A stretch of 64,000 nucleotides of DNA. Source: Hydrangea macrophylla. Taxonomy: Eukaryota; Streptophyta; Magnoliopsida; Cornales; Hydrangeaceae. The position numbers and the translations under genes were made by a program. Of this stretch, positions 21,591-32,757 are shown one piece after another. The notes beneath the pieces are model-generated. The model saw only the letters and a list, made by a program, of their open reading frames with translations. It was not told where the DNA came from and did no database searches. Within the stretch, counting starts at the first letter, position 1; each line of letters starts with the position of its first letter. The DNA is taken from assembly GCA_033977485.1 (NCBI GenBank), contig CM066995.1:46063736-46127735 (forward strand), written 5' to 3'.

Positions 21591-23269
21591 TATGATTACT
21601 GAAAATCAAACAAACAAAATAAATATGGATATCAGGATTTGACAGTTTGAAATAAAAGAATCCTTAAAACTCTTATTTTAAAACAAAGTCGCCGGAATAT
21701 CGAAACAAAAGAATAAAGCCTCCGTGTGGTGGTCAATTTTCTATTTTTCAATTAATCAAGACTTGTCCACTATGCAACTCTTACAAAAACAAGTTATGAC
21801 TCCCGATCCCTTTTGATCTCTAAGTTTCTGAACAATGCCCCGTGTGGGATCCCTTATCCATAGCTTAGCTAGTGTGTACCATTAACTAAGATCCAATCAC
21901 AACCGTCTCAAGTAGAGCCTCCGTGTGGTGGTCACCCTCTAACACGTCTGATTGATCCTATCAAAAGAAGTTCACATCTAGTAACCAATAAGTAATGCAC
22001 CCTCCGTATGGAATGATCACCCCTGACGAGGTGACACAGAATGCACTACTCATCTTACAGTGAACCGTTAATGGAAGATCGTGGGTGTCAATAAATAAGA
22101 CCCTCTCCCACTAGATTTGGTAAATTAAGGATTTTGCTTTTTAGAAAAATTTATTTTTATACATTACCCATAAACATCCAATGTTTATTAATGCGTTAAA
22201 AACAGTTTTTGAATCTTATTTTAGAAAACTTGTTTTACGTGCATGCAAGTAGTAACGATATAATTAAATGCCAATCACAACCAAGCACATAAAACAAAAA
22301 CTAAAATTGAAAATAAAGACATCCAAACGATGCCTCTATCTCCCATGGCTCTATCTTCATAGAACCTCATTTTTGGTTTGATCGCCTCCAGCTCCATCTT
22401 CATGGACAAAGGCTCCTTGCTCCATCTTCATGGATTTTCTAATTCTATTACATTTGTCCTATGCTTCTTTCGAAGCTTACAATTTATCTAGAAATAGAAA
22501 TAGCAACAACAAAATAAAAGGCTAGGGAAACCGGTGCGACTTTCCTTTTCGTAGGATTGAAGTCGTAGCGCCCTTTACATATGCCTTAAAACCAAACCAA
22601 ACTTAAATTACAACATGCATCAATCTCAAACAATTTAAATACAAAATTTAAAAGTCTTGGTGCCATGGGAGATAGTGACTAAACTAGCTGCAAAAGGGTT
22701 AGTCGTACACGCATCCACACATACATAACAAATATATGTAACTATTGGAATACTTAATTGATTCACACAGTATATAAACTCTTTACATACTGAATTAGAA
22801 CTTAAAACAGCATCTTACTTCTCTGTCACAGTTCGATCGATCGAAGACCGTTCGATCGCTCGAACCTTCGATCGATTGAACTCTGTTCAATCGCTTGAAC
22901 TTTCTGTTTCATAGAATGATTTAAAAAATTTGCAGAATACTTTTAAAAATAAAGCTTTTAATTTCAAAACACCTTACAACTGTGAAACAGAGAGTCTGAC
23001 AAAGAATCTGTCTCGATCGATCTAACTTCATTCGATCGATCGAACACCAGAAGGTTTCGATCGATCTAAGACTGTTCGATCGCTCGAGTACAGAGGATGT
23101 TCGATCGATCGAACCCGCCTTGCATCCCATGCAATCACAGATTTGTATTCTGTTGCGATAACACTGCAGAAACAGATCTGTGACAATGCCGTTTCGAAAA
23201 CAGTTCTAAAATCAACATGCAAATCAATATAGTGTTCCAAAAACGCATCTATAGATCCAAACGAGCGTG
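21591..23269 (-). other. Copia C1 leader between PBS and gag
   Basis: About 1.7 kb of non-coding leader. It contains repeats of CCTCCGTGTGGTGGTCA (21719, 21917, with weaker variants near 21838 and 22000), a doubled CTCCATCTTCATGGA (about 22393 and 22421), and TCGATCGA palindromes at 22831-23114. A long 5' leader is where packaging and dimerisation signals of retroelement RNA usually lie. I see no open frame of note. Confidence 0.75.
22831..23114. repeat. TCGATCGA palindrome array in copia C1 leader
   Basis: GTTCGATCGATCGAA, TTCGATCGCTCGAA, TTCGATCGATTGAA, TTCAATCGCTTGAA, TCTCGATCGATCTAA, TTCGATCGATCGAA, TTTCGATCGATCTAA, TTCGATCGCTCGAG and TTCGATCGATCGAA follow one another with 5-130 base spacers. 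They are imperfect copies of the LTR motif. Confidence 0.85.
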
Positions 23270-23281
23270 GCTCTGATACCA
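23270..23281 (-). promoter_or_regulatory. Copia C1 primer binding site (initiator Met-tRNA)
   Basis: Minus-strand TGGTATCAGAGC, two bases inside the 5'LTR, is complementary to the 3' end of plant initiator Met-tRNA. Confidence 0.92.
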
Positions 23282-23283
23282 AT

Positions 23284-24780
23284 TGATGGAAAAACCGATT
23301 TAATTTAAAAGTTTAAACACGCAGCGGAAAAGTCAAGTTATAAAAACTTAATGGCAGCCCAGGATTTACTACTCGTTAATTCCATAGATGCGCACAAGAG
23401 GGGACAAGAGTTATACCTTAGTGTCTTGAACCCAATTCTGATTTTCTTTAACTTCCAGCAGCTTCCACTAGATGGCCTTCACTCTTATGACACATATGGA
23501 TGCTCGCAGGAAGGACTAGGATTGGTGGGAACCCTAATGATGAGGAAGGAGAAGGTTTGGTGCTCTAAAACAGTTTCTGCAGCTTCTGACGTTCAAAACG
23601 ACGAACTTCTTTTCCAGAACGCAGCTGCCCTATTTATAGATTCCCAGAACTGACCTAGACTTCGAGCGATCGAAGATCTTCGATCGATCGAACGTTCGAT
23701 CGATCGAACCATTCTCGATCGATCGAGACTGCCAAAACTTCAATCGATCGAACATACTTCAATCGATCGAACTTGTCTTGACAACTTCCTCATGTGTCTT
23801 TCCAAGTATCCTGGCAGAGCTAAGAGTGGGACCTCCTAGGCTCTTTATTGTTGGCTCAGACCAGTTTGTTAATTACCGTGACCAAACTCTTTGATCAGCA
23901 AACTAACTAACTGGTCAGTTAACTTTTACTCCACTATAAAACGATAACTGAACTCCAACGCAAAAGAACATATCCGAAGCGATAACTAGACTTGTGTGTT
24001 GTACTAATGTCCCTCTACTTTCAGCATTCGTAATCATATTCAAGTAGTCGGATAACTGTTACTGTCAACCTGAATTACGATTACTTCTTGTATTCCTTGA
24101 GTCCCATTCACCTCTCATGATTACCAAACATGTTGATAACTCTTATCAACAAGACTGCAGTACTCAGTAATCGACTTGGTGACATTCTCAAGGGAATGCT
24201 TACTCTGAAACAGAGGGTAGATTCTGTCTTGACAATATATGTTCACAACCCTATGAATATGACATACCCAAGATACCCAGGTGTTGATCTTCTATAGACC
24301 TCACTGATTGGTAAGTCAAAGCAGTCATATCCACAGTCTGTGTTCATAATCGTCTCAAGATTGAGAACATGTACCTTACACAAGTTATGAGTTCCTATCG
24401 ACTGATTGACAGCCTTGAGTGTCAATAGGAAAGCTCAGGTCCATCAATGCACTATAAGCACTAGCATATTAACTAAGAGTTACACTCTAGTGATTGAGAT
24501 TGATCACTCCATCCAATGGTAGTTAATCATGCTACAGTGTAAACCTGATGAGATATCCTAGTCTCATCATCCACTGTGACATGTTCTAAGTAACAAAGAA
24601 TAGCAATTCGTATCTCACTTGTATGTATCTCATACATACGCGCATTACTTACTATGATACTTAAGGATAACAATCATCTCATGAAAGAAACATACATAAC
24701 TAAATGTAAAGCTGATATCCATATATTAAAATGTCAATGTCTCCTATATAAAGTAATGGTTTGAGGGCACAAACCCAACA
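23284..24780 (-). repeat. Copia C1 5'LTR (complete, 1497 bp)
   Basis: It runs TGATGGAAAAACC...AACCCAACA. It includes CGCAGCGGAAA at 23320-23330 and the TTCGATCGATCGAA array at 23661-23775. It also preserves the unoccupied form of the site (ACTATGATACTTAAGG near 24651) that element E hit in copia C2. Confidence 0.92.
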
Positions 24781-26157
24781 ACTTCCTCTCCGGGTATTGC
24801 TCCGTACCTGCGGTGGTTGTTATGTACCACAACAGAAATAGGAAAACGGTTTTCTTAAGCAATTTGCTTAGTGAGTAATCTAAACATGGCTGAATTTTTA
24901 ACATGTGCAATGCAACAATAACACATAAATCATATCTTTGTAATCGCCGAGTCACCGGTTCAATGATTCATTCAGACCCGGGACCTCCCTTGGTCCCGTG
25001 GCCACTTCTATTCCTTGGACTTCCGTATTTCTCGGATTCTTCCTCTTCACCACCCTTATTACTCCCAACTAATGAATCATTTTTTCGGTGCTCATTGAAT
25101 ACCACATAAACATATAAGCACATAAACATGTAGGCACATAAATTCTTCATAAAGCTAACATGCAATTCACAATTTAGTAACTACATTCTTTCTAAACATG
25201 AATAATCAACACAATGAGATCATTCTCTACATCTCTACATCATTGATGCCTTGAACATAGTTAAACACAACCATTCTTTAGGCTAGAAAACTCACCTTAG
25301 CAAGATCTACCCAAATTCAAGCTAGAAATGAAGAATTCCTTCACAAATCTTGCTCAATTCTTACCCAAAGTAAATCCTACATGGTTTTGGTTCAACAAAT
25401 ATCATTTATCAAGAACGGTTATCGGAAAAACGTTGCCGAAAATGAAAACAAATTACGTGCATGTGATCCTCTTACCTCCAGTCTCGGATCGTGAATCCGG
25501 CGAACGGCGGCGACGATACGGCGAAAGACGTCGTCGGTGACGGTCCGTCTTCTCTCTCGAAGCTCTCTTCTTCTTTTCTTCTTTTAATTTTCAGCATATG
25601 AGAGTCTCCCTCTCTCCTACACCTATACATGCACAAGCATGAGGTGTTTTAACCTCAACTTTGTCCATTTTTCACTTACACCCCTGAATTTTCTTAAGTT
25701 CTTATTATAAAATCCCCCAAACATTTCATTAACTACCCAATTATTTAATGAGTGTTTGTCTAAGTCCCGCATGAGTCCCAACGTGGGTCCCACATAGTTT
25801 GTGAAATTGCTATCGCACCTACTAATTTTAAATTTTTTTCATTTATACCCTTATAACACCAAACACTACACATAAATCAACATGTAATATGAAAGCATAT
25901 AAGCAAATATTCATATAGTCACATTAAATGCATGTAATCATTTAAAATGCAATTTACCAATTTACCCTTCACTGGGTTCCATTTCAATACATGTCCCACC
26001 TCATTGGGGACTTTTCCAACTAGTGTCCCTCTTCTGAACACTTTTTCCACGGGCGAGTCCAAGCCTCCCCTTAATCCATTTTATACACTAATTATATTAA
26101 TTAATGCATATTAACATAGTAATTAACTCTTTCTCCGGGTACGGGTGTTACAATCTT

Positions 26158-26749
26158 CCTCTTCGGGCACTGTACCCTTACCAAACCTCAACAACGCATT
26201 ATACTTGAAAGTATACTCCGTTATAGTCATGTCTCCTTGCTTGAGGTTATCAAACTCTCGCTTCTTTGCATTGTAGGCGGCTCGCGGAAAGAATCGGCGA
26301 TTGAATTCTGCCTTAAACCCTTCCCAAGTAATCGGTGCTCCTTGATCTAAAACGTTTACCCACCAGTTCTGAGCTTCACCCCTCAATACGTCACTTGCAT
26401 TCTCAATCTTCTCCCTATCTAACATCGGAATAGATCGAAAAATTCGTTCCATGTCCATGACCCAATGTTCTGCCAATGTTGTATCAGGTGTCCCATGAAA
26501 TTCCATTGGTTTCTTTCGAGCGAATTGTTCGGATACGGATCTTATACTTCTAGTTTCGGGTGCATGCACTACAGTTATTGGTTCCACTTCGATTTGGGGC
26601 GTGGGAGGCAGTCGCTCCGCTATATTCCATATCATTTCCCCCATATTCCCCATCATTTCTGCCATTTCATTCATACGTCGAGTGTGTGGCGATAAATTTC
26701 GCTCTTCGTCACTCATGATTACAATCTTGTATCGCTCTTCGTCACTCAT
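26158..26749 (-). pseudogene. Element A gag, N-terminal part
   Basis: The residues EFHGTPDTTLAEHWVMDMER, MLDREKIENASDVLRGEAQN and WWVNVLDQ...FNRRFFPRAAY are the retrotransposon gag core of gypsy elements. It is cut at 26158 by solo LTR B, and its continuation is 17083-17360. The first bases are duplicated: a 33 bp unit holding ATGAGTGACGAAGAGCGATA occurs twice in tandem (about 26692-26758), so two equivalent starts (at 26749 and 26716) give MSDEER twice. Confidence 0.88.
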
Positions 26750-26909
26750 GATTACAATCCTGTAGTTCTCAATGCATAAACACTATGCATGTACAATAAT
26801 AACAATAGCATGTATGTAAAACAACATACATATGCATCAAACATCTCTAATATGTATGGACTCAACATTCCTCTCGTCGTCGAATGTTCCCAAAGTTTTG
26901 TTACCTATA

Positions 26910-26921
26910 GCTCTGATACCA
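26910..26921 (-). promoter_or_regulatory. Element A primer binding site (initiator Met-tRNA)
   Basis: Minus-strand TGGTATCAGAGC lies five bases inside the 5'LTR. It fixes the element's orientation. Confidence 0.92.
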
Positions 26922-26926
26922 CTAAA

Positions 26927-29029
26927 TGTCACGACCCATCCTACTACGCGTGGAATTAGGACACGTGACACGCCACCAAGGCTCATCAAACATCAAATAA
27001 CTATACGCAGCGGAAAGAACTTTAAAACGACCCTGAGTATTTTAAAACTTTAGGAAACATTACCCTCTGAGTAGCAAAATCCATTAGAATCAGAGTTATA
27101 AAAAGTTTTGGCCAGTCGAAAACACGTCCAAAAGAATCATTTTTGAAAACAGAGGTTCAGTCGACTGTGCCTAGGGTCGAGTCGACTGTGCCTAGCAGAA
27201 ACCAAAACCTAAAATTCTCAACAGAGGTTCAGTCGACTGATCAGGGAACCCAGTCGACTGCACTGGTTACTATTTGGATCAGTAGCTAAAATCTACAGTA
27301 GTCCAGTCGACTGATCTTGATACTATTCACTTTCAGTGTCTAAACCCCACGGAATCCAGTCGACTGCTCCATGGTCCAGTCGACTGCTCCCCTGCTGGGC
27401 AGCCCTGTGATGCTAATACTAACACATGCTTCTCCAATATCCATAAACAACTACGCCTAACACCAATTCCAACATTTAAAACATAACTACAGATGTTCAA
27501 TTACAAGATTACAATACTACAAAACTAATCCATGGTTATATTACAATATATTACAATTTCCTAATCCTTACACAAGTTTTAGGATTAAAACAAAAACATA
27601 TACAAATGTGGTTCCCCGGCGTTCCACGACGGCCTCACTCCTCATGCTTCTTCTTGTCTTTCTTCTTACCTGCAATGGAGTACATCTCCACTGCTCAGCT
27701 ATATGCTGAGTGCACAATTCTAAATGTATGCTTATATGACAATTCACGGTTTAAGCATCTAAAACACATAGAAATGGTCTCTAGGGTGAGTGGTACGCAT
27801 TCATCCGATCGATGCCGTAGGAGGCCCACCTCTCCCACGCATCTCGTACACTGGTTGGGCCTTCCTCCATACTAGGTACCATGTCCTGGTTGGGCCCACC
27901 TCCAATCCAGACACAACCAAAATTCCAATTCCATCACAATCACAATCAAAATTCCAATCCTCAAGGTTTGAGGAGCTTACCCCGGATGAATTTGCACCAA
28001 ACTCCCCTTTGACCCAAGTAGACACATAACATACTCACATAAATAATTATACGTGCTTTTCATATAATTTCACGTGCATAATTAACGGGCCTAATTAATA
28101 CATGAATTTCGCCCGGATCCAAAGATATCAAAACTGATGTTCAAAACATGAAAATCCATATATTTCATACATCTAGAATTCATACCTCGTGCGATTCTCT
28201 TCAAACTTTGAAGGATCGTCTAGAGAGCTAAATAAACGTCAGATTTTGAATTTGAGACGATTCCTACAAGTTTTACTGTGTTTTCCCCAAAAGTCTAGAA
28301 TTAAGATTTTTACAACAGTTGGCCAAACACGACCTAATTAGTATCAAAACGTAGGTCTTACCTTCACGAGTTCAAATATGAAATCTGGTGAAAATCTGAC
28401 GGACGAACGGTCGTCGATCGGCGTCGCAAAGCCCGTTGGCTCCAATCTCCCTTCTCTCTCCTCTCTCTAGATATTTTTAAAGTTTTGGATGAGAATGAAT
28501 CTCATCCACAACTATATATAGGCAAACTTTTCAATAATTGCGTTTACCTCTCCACGAGTTCCTCAAACTTCTAATTAGCTCTCGAAACTTTGCACACGTT
28601 CATTTTATGCCTTTACGAGTGAAAATTATAATCCAAAAGTTTCCGACTAAGTCTCGTTTGGGTCCAAAAATTACGTCCGAAAACTAAGTTATGTGAAATC
28701 TCTACACCACCTATCTTCTATTTAACGTGACACTCACATTCTTACCACAGTTTTCAAAATGATATAACAATATCAGAAATTATCAGAATTTTCACAACAC
28801 AGATAAAATTACTATTCATAAAGTACCAGATAGGTCAGATAACATTTAAATCATATAAATGTCATTTAGTCATGCCAATGCAAAATGTGAAATTCCATGT
28901 TATCGTGTCCTCACTAACACCTTACCGTTGACCCACGTCAACTTAACTCAAATTATTAATAACATTAATAATTCCACAATATCAAATTATGCATTTTCAA
29001 AACCATGAATTTCTGGAACGGGTGTGACA
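26927..29029 (-). repeat. Element A 5'LTR (2103 bp)
   Basis: It runs TGTCACGACC...GGTGTGACA, followed by the target duplication AATAA. It carries CGCAGCGGAAA at 27006-27016 and seven AGTCGACT palindromes at 27158, 27179, 27230, 27251, 27304, 27357 and 27377. Other motifs shared with the 3'LTR include AACTATATATAGGC (about 28510), a possible TATA box in sense orientation as GCCTATATATAG. Confidence 0.92.
27158..27386. repeat. CAGTCGACTG palindrome array in element A LTR
   Basis: Seven copies within 229 bases, six of them the perfect 10 bp palindrome and one with GAGTCGACTG. Spacers are 10 to about 45 bases and unrelated to one another, so the array is not a simple tandem repeat. Confidence 0.93.
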
Positions 29030-29688
29030 AATAAGGATTTTATGACTTTTAAACTATGTTTAACTTGGTATCTTAGAACAAATTCATAATGTCGTAATAG
29101 ATAGTAATCTTTTGTAATTATGTTTTGGTGATGTTATAATTCAGTTATGATTACTTTGGAATGAGTTTGGAGTGTGTAATAGTTTCTGAATGAACTCAGA
29201 AAACCATTAACTTGGGAAATTCTGAAGAACGTTCTGCTACAGGATAAACCAGTCAACCGAACCAAGTGCCAGTCGACTGAATTTTTCTGTTAAGTGAGAC
29301 ACTGCCTCAGTTTTATTAAAAGCGGTCGACTGGGTCCCCCGACACAGTCGATTGGTTTGTGTTTTCATAATTTGACTTTCTGCTTGGTCTGGAATTCAGT
29401 CGACCGGACAGTACCAGTCGACTGGAAATTTGACCCCTAGTCGACTGGACATAGAAGGCAGTCGACTGGATTGAGTAGCTAAGGGGTTGGGGATCTCTGT
29501 GACTCAAAGCAGTCGACTGGTTCGTGATTGCAGTCGACTGAATTACTGGTTTTAAAATGGGTTGTTTTCTTTTCCGCTGCGTGCTCTTAAACTAATTCTT
29601 TTGGGAACGTTAATTAATTGATTTAGCCTAAGTGGCATGCCACGGGCTTCGGTTCCGCTATTGTGGGACCGGACTGTGACAACATTAC
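29030..29688 (+). repeat. Old LTR fragment D (target of element A)
   Basis: Beyond the AATAA duplication the sequence looks like another LTR read on the + strand. It has a cluster of about ten (A/G)GTCGACTGG-type words at 29270-29540, then TTTTCCGCTGCGTGCTC at 29572-29587, and an LTR-like end GGACCGGACTGTGACA at about 29688. Its left part should lie left of 11603, where 11480-11602 is compatible but not provable. I found no partner LTR or coding region. Confidence 0.6.
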
Positions 29689-30584
29689 TCAGCAATTTTT
29701 GGCCAGGGAGGCCTAGGCTATACAGGGGTTCCCCCGAAATGATTTTTTGTGAGTCTACTTCTACATAATCAGATTTTTTTTCTGTGAAATACACATCTGC
29801 CATACACACAGTATGACTTCCAACTTTCCAATATCAAACTACAATCCACAGATTGAGCAAATACACGAACTCTCCTAGACATAAAAACAAACACCCTTTT
29901 TTAGATGATATGTTAGGCCATCTCCGACTCGAGTAAATATTCATTGTAACGGTTACACCACGTCAGATCTGTAACCAACCCACAAAGTTAAAATTTTTTG
30001 CTGATGTGGGAAAGGATTTCCACGCCATGTTTACAAATGAAGGATCCCTATTGAATTGGGATACCATGTCACCAAAATAACAGTGATAATGAATATTTTC
30101 TCCTCCATCTCTTGCTCAAATTCGCTTGAAAAATTGAGTAAAATTTTGATTCGATATGAACCCCTCCAATGGTCATACCAAAATGCTCTTACTGTTACAC
30201 CCTTAAGGTATTTTTATTTTTATTTGAGAGGGGGTCTAAAGAGAAATATTTAAAATTTGTAGGCTAAAATTTTAATTTCCAAAATCTCAACGGGCCCTGG
30301 ACCCACTCTGGCCCTATGCTCCCTCCGCCCATGCATAACTGGAAGCTCTATTGGGCAGGATCTCTGGCTACTACAAATGCATCTTTTAGTCTTTTACAAA
30401 CCCTTTTTGACCACACATTACTGGAAGTTCTATTGGCCAGGATCTCTGGCTATTACAAATGCATCTTCTTTTAATGAAGGTACAATTGACTTAATTTTGG
30501 TCCTTCCCAAAAGCATTTAAGACTAGCATATCTGCATGTCTTGTGTGCGTGTGTGTGTGTGTGTGTGGGTGTGTGCGTGTGTGG

Positions 30585-30672
<88 letters not shown>

Positions 30673-30744
30673 TCATGTCAATGTAACAAGTGTATATATA
30701 ATCATGCCATCTTCCAAATTGGATTGAGTAGCATTATGTCACCA
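29689..30744. other. Intergenic region downstream of FRS gene
   Basis: It has no convincing gene. It includes a ~45 bp direct repeat (GGAAG(C/T)TCTATTGG...ATCTCTGGCTA...AAATGCATCTT at 30342 and 30423) and a compound (GT)n-(GA)n microsatellite at 30545-30668. The last part before 30745 presumably contains the FRS 3'UTR. Confidence 0.7.
30545..30668. repeat. Compound (GT)n(GA)n microsatellite
   Basis: About 60 bases of GT/GTGC repeats run straight into 60 bases of pure GA. It lies 77 bases from the FRS stop codon, probably in its 3'UTR. Open frames here are low-complexity artefacts. Confidence 0.92.
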
Positions 30745-32757
30745 TTAAATCAAGTTATCCTCTCCAAGACTAAACTTGTGCAACAACTCTTGTAATTCCT
30801 GCAATGCAGCCTTATAGTGTTCTCGAGATTGCACCCCTTCTTCGACAACTTGAATAACACGTTTATACAGATTATTACACCAGTATACAGGGTTATTTAC
30901 ATCAACAATTTCATCATCCGTACCATGATCAGACGTATATCTGCGCTTGAAGTCCTTGCTCCAACGAGGTAAAATGTACGGTAATGGGATTTCTTCCACA
31001 CCATTGTAGTTGAGAACATTCAAAGCATGCCTGCATAAATAACCTTTGAAATTGAATAAGCTACAAATGCATCGGATATCCACTTGGGTTGTCTCGAAAA
31101 GAACTTCATAATACCGAACTTCCTTCTCGCTCCCTTCAAGTGCAACTCGCTCTTTCACTACATACGTTACTATCGGCCCGTTGACACTCACTTGCCTTGT
31201 ATTAAAGCATGAGTACATACCCTCAACCTCAGATTGGAACTTCTTGAAAATTTCTTTTGTGTACACCTTGGAGAGCTGCAATTCAAAATTACATCTTGTT
31301 TTCAATTCAAAACTCGAGTTTCTTGACTCCAGATCCTCCATGGCTTCTTTTAGGTGCTTCCTTTGAAGAGCTAGATCATACTTATCAACAAATTCTTTGA
31401 ATGATGTGTGTTTATGTACATAACCGTCAAAAAATGCGTTCAAGCTCTCATTTTCATTGATGGGTATCATTCCAGCAAAAGGAGTATCTTTTAGGTAGAC
31501 TGGGACCCATCTTTGTCGATCTTCGTACAATGCTTGAAGCCATTTATTGTCCCCTAGTCCGTGCCTTCTGATCATATCACCCCAAGAAGTTTCGAATTCG
31601 GCTATCTTTAAAGTGTTATAAACTGATTTACTCAATTGCCCTTTTATTGCTTCATATCCCTTCAGTCCACCCAACTTCTCGGGAACTCGTTGCATTATGT
31701 ACGACAAACAATAACAATGACGAGCTCCCGGGAAGACCTGAGAAACTGCAATTTGCAAGGGCTTGAACTGGTCGGTAATAATGACTTGTGGATGTCGGCC
31801 TAGCATACATGTAAGCCATGCCGAAAAGATCCAAACGAAATACTCCACGGACTCGTATCCGAGGAACCCACATCCCAACAAGACGGTTTGTCCATGGTGA
31901 TTCACACCCACAAATGAAATCAGAGGAATCTCATGTTTGTTTGCCAAGCTTGTTGTATCTATAGCAATTGTATCATAGAAATAGCTATACGCGGTTCTGG
32001 ACCTTGCATCAGCCCAAAACACATTCCTTAAACGCCCTTCATCATCAAGATCCATTAAGTAAAAGAAATTCGGATTTGTCAACTTCATACGACAAAAGTA
32101 GTTATATACGGCATGTGCATCCCCTTCTTTAAGCTCCAAATGCTTAGAGTTTTCAACAGAATTTTGACCCTCTCTTTCATAATCGTTCAAGTACCCGTTA
32201 CATCCCACATTCACAACAGCAGTTCGGTACAACTTAATAGTATGTACTTCTTTAATGGGCTCTGACTGCTGTGCTTTTTTGGCTGCAAGAATCATTTTCT
32301 TATGCGATTTATAAAATCGTTTGGTTTCGGGACTCACTGGGTGGTTGTGTTCGAGCTCAACTTCGACTATTCTCCACCTATTAGAATCCACAAGCCTAAT
32401 GACTATCATTCCCGGGCAACCAGTTCTTGTTTCAGGTCTAGGATGGTTTGCTTCACTCTTTTTCTTGAAACCAGCACTACTGCAGCTAAGTTTGGCCCTA
32501 TAGCGTTCTTTTCTCTTTGCTCTGAACCATGAATTACTAACCCTGATGCCAAAACCTTGTTCCTTAGCATACATATTGTAAAAATCGTAGGCTTCGTCAA
32601 AAGATTCAAACTCCAAACCAACAGTAGGTGACGTGGGTTCCTTCTTTGAGTGCGATTCACCAATTTCATCATCGTGTTCCACCATGGAGAAGTCTCCTTC
32701 ATCCTCATATTCATCGGTATCATCAAACACTGGCTCACTGTTCAGACAAACCTCCAT
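30745..32757 (-). CDS. FRS6: FAR1-related sequence (FRS6/FRS8-type) transcription factor
   Basis: This is a complete 670-residue protein of the FHY3/FAR1 family, nuclear regulators derived from a Mutator-like transposase. An acidic N-terminus leads to the FAR1 DNA-binding domain (about residues 48-140) with the zinc-binding pattern C92, C114, H137, H139 (ending VELEHNHPV). The MULE transposase-like core (about 245-360: RNVFWADARSRTAYSY, AIDTTSLANKHEIPL, VIITDQFKPLQIAV) follows. The SWIM zinc finger is CIC...YLCRH (C563, C565, C575, H577). A Glu/Leu-rich C-terminal helix ends the protein. FRS6/FRS8 are known in Arabidopsis as relatives linked to light and flowering-time control. I start at ATG 32755-32757, because a splice acceptor CAG abuts it; the ATG three codons upstream would be intronic. 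The frame is open throughout. Confidence 0.93.
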   Translation of the reverse strand: MEVCLNSEPVFDDTDEYEDEGDFSMVEHDDEIGESHSKKEPTSPTVGLEFESFDEAYDFYNMYAKEQGFGIRVSNSWFRAKRKERYRAKLSCSSAGFKKKSEANHPRPETRTGCPGMIVIRLVDSNRWRIVEVELEHNHPVSPETKRFYKSHKKMILAAKKAQQSEPIKEVHTIKLYRTAVVNVGCNGYLNDYEREGQNSVENSKHLELKEGDAHAVYNYFCRMKLTNPNFFYLMDLDDEGRLRNVFWADARSRTAYSYFYDTIAIDTTSLANKHEIPLISFVGVNHHGQTVLLGCGFLGYESVEYFVWIFSAWLTCMLGRHPQVIITDQFKPLQIAVSQVFPGARHCYCLSYIMQRVPEKLGGLKGYEAIKGQLSKSVYNTLKIAEFETSWGDMIRRHGLGDNKWLQALYEDRQRWVPVYLKDTPFAGMIPINENESLNAFFDGYVHKHTSFKEFVDKYDLALQRKHLKEAMEDLESRNSSFELKTRCNFELQLSKVYTKEIFKKFQSEVEGMYSCFNTRQVSVNGPIVTYVVKERVALEGSEKEVRYYEVLFETTQVDIRCICSLFNFKGYLCRHALNVLNYNGVEEIPLPYILPRWSKDFKRRYTSDHGTDDEIVDVNNPVYWCNNLYKRVIQVVEEGVQSREHYKAALQELQELLHKFSLGEDNLI

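Larger units (their letters stand above)
18455..24780 (-). mobile_element. Ty1/copia element C1 (internally deleted)
   Basis: It is flanked by ACATC (18450-18454) and ACTTC (24781-24785), a target duplication with one mismatch. Sense is minus: 5'LTR 23284-24780, PBS 23270-23281, long leader, gag, protease, integrase, partial RT, then a truncated 3'LTR. The gene order gag-PR-IN-RT defines Ty1/copia. The RT 3' half, RNase H and part of the 3'LTR are deleted (junction at 18926/18927). Element C2 at 56068-64000 is the same family and retains those parts. Confidence 0.92.
17361..26152. mobile_element. Solo LTR B in gag of element A, split by copia C1
   Basis: The insertion begins TGTCACACCCCAACCC at 17361 and ends CGGGTGTTACA at 26152. 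ATCTT flanks it on both sides (17356-17360 and 26153-26157). Taking out copia C1 (18455-24780) leaves one 2.47 kb sequence in two parts (17361-18454 and 24781-26152), with no second LTR copy, PBS or coding region. That makes it a solo LTR, the product of LTR-LTR recombination. Its terminal sequence resembles element A LTRs (TGTCAC...ACCC, GTGGATTAGGACACGTG), so it is probably a gypsy relative. Palindromes GGATCGATCC lie at 17653-17760. Confidence 0.85.
11608..29029 (-). mobile_element. Ty3/gypsy element A (Tekay-like chromovirus), nested host
   Basis: Both LTRs are present, in the TG...CA form TGTCACGACC...GGTGTGACA. AATAA flanks the element at 11603-11607 and 29030-29034, a clean 5 bp target duplication. 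Sense is the minus strand: 5'LTR 26927-29029, PBS 26910-26921, gag, protease, RT, RNase H, integrase with a chromodomain-like tail, polypurine tract 13382-13393, 3'LTR 11608-13381. Gag is interrupted at 17361-26152 by solo LTR B. Without the insertion the element is about 8.6 kb. Domain order and chromo-tail point to a chromovirus, probably Tekay/Del. Every coding segment has breaks, so it is not autonomous now. Confidence 0.93.

Noticed and set aside
27158..27386. CRISPR-like spaced palindromes
   Set aside because: The repeat is only 10 bp, spacers vary from about 10 to 45 bases, and the context is a plant LTR; this is not a CRISPR array.
30491..30727. Ser/Leu/His/Thr- or Glu/Arg-rich frames
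   Set aside because: Translations of the (GT)n(GA)n microsatellite.
30745..32757. FRS gene as an active MULE transposon
   Set aside because: FAR1 DNA-binding and SWIM domains in FRS order and no terminal inverted repeats seen around it; this is a host gene.
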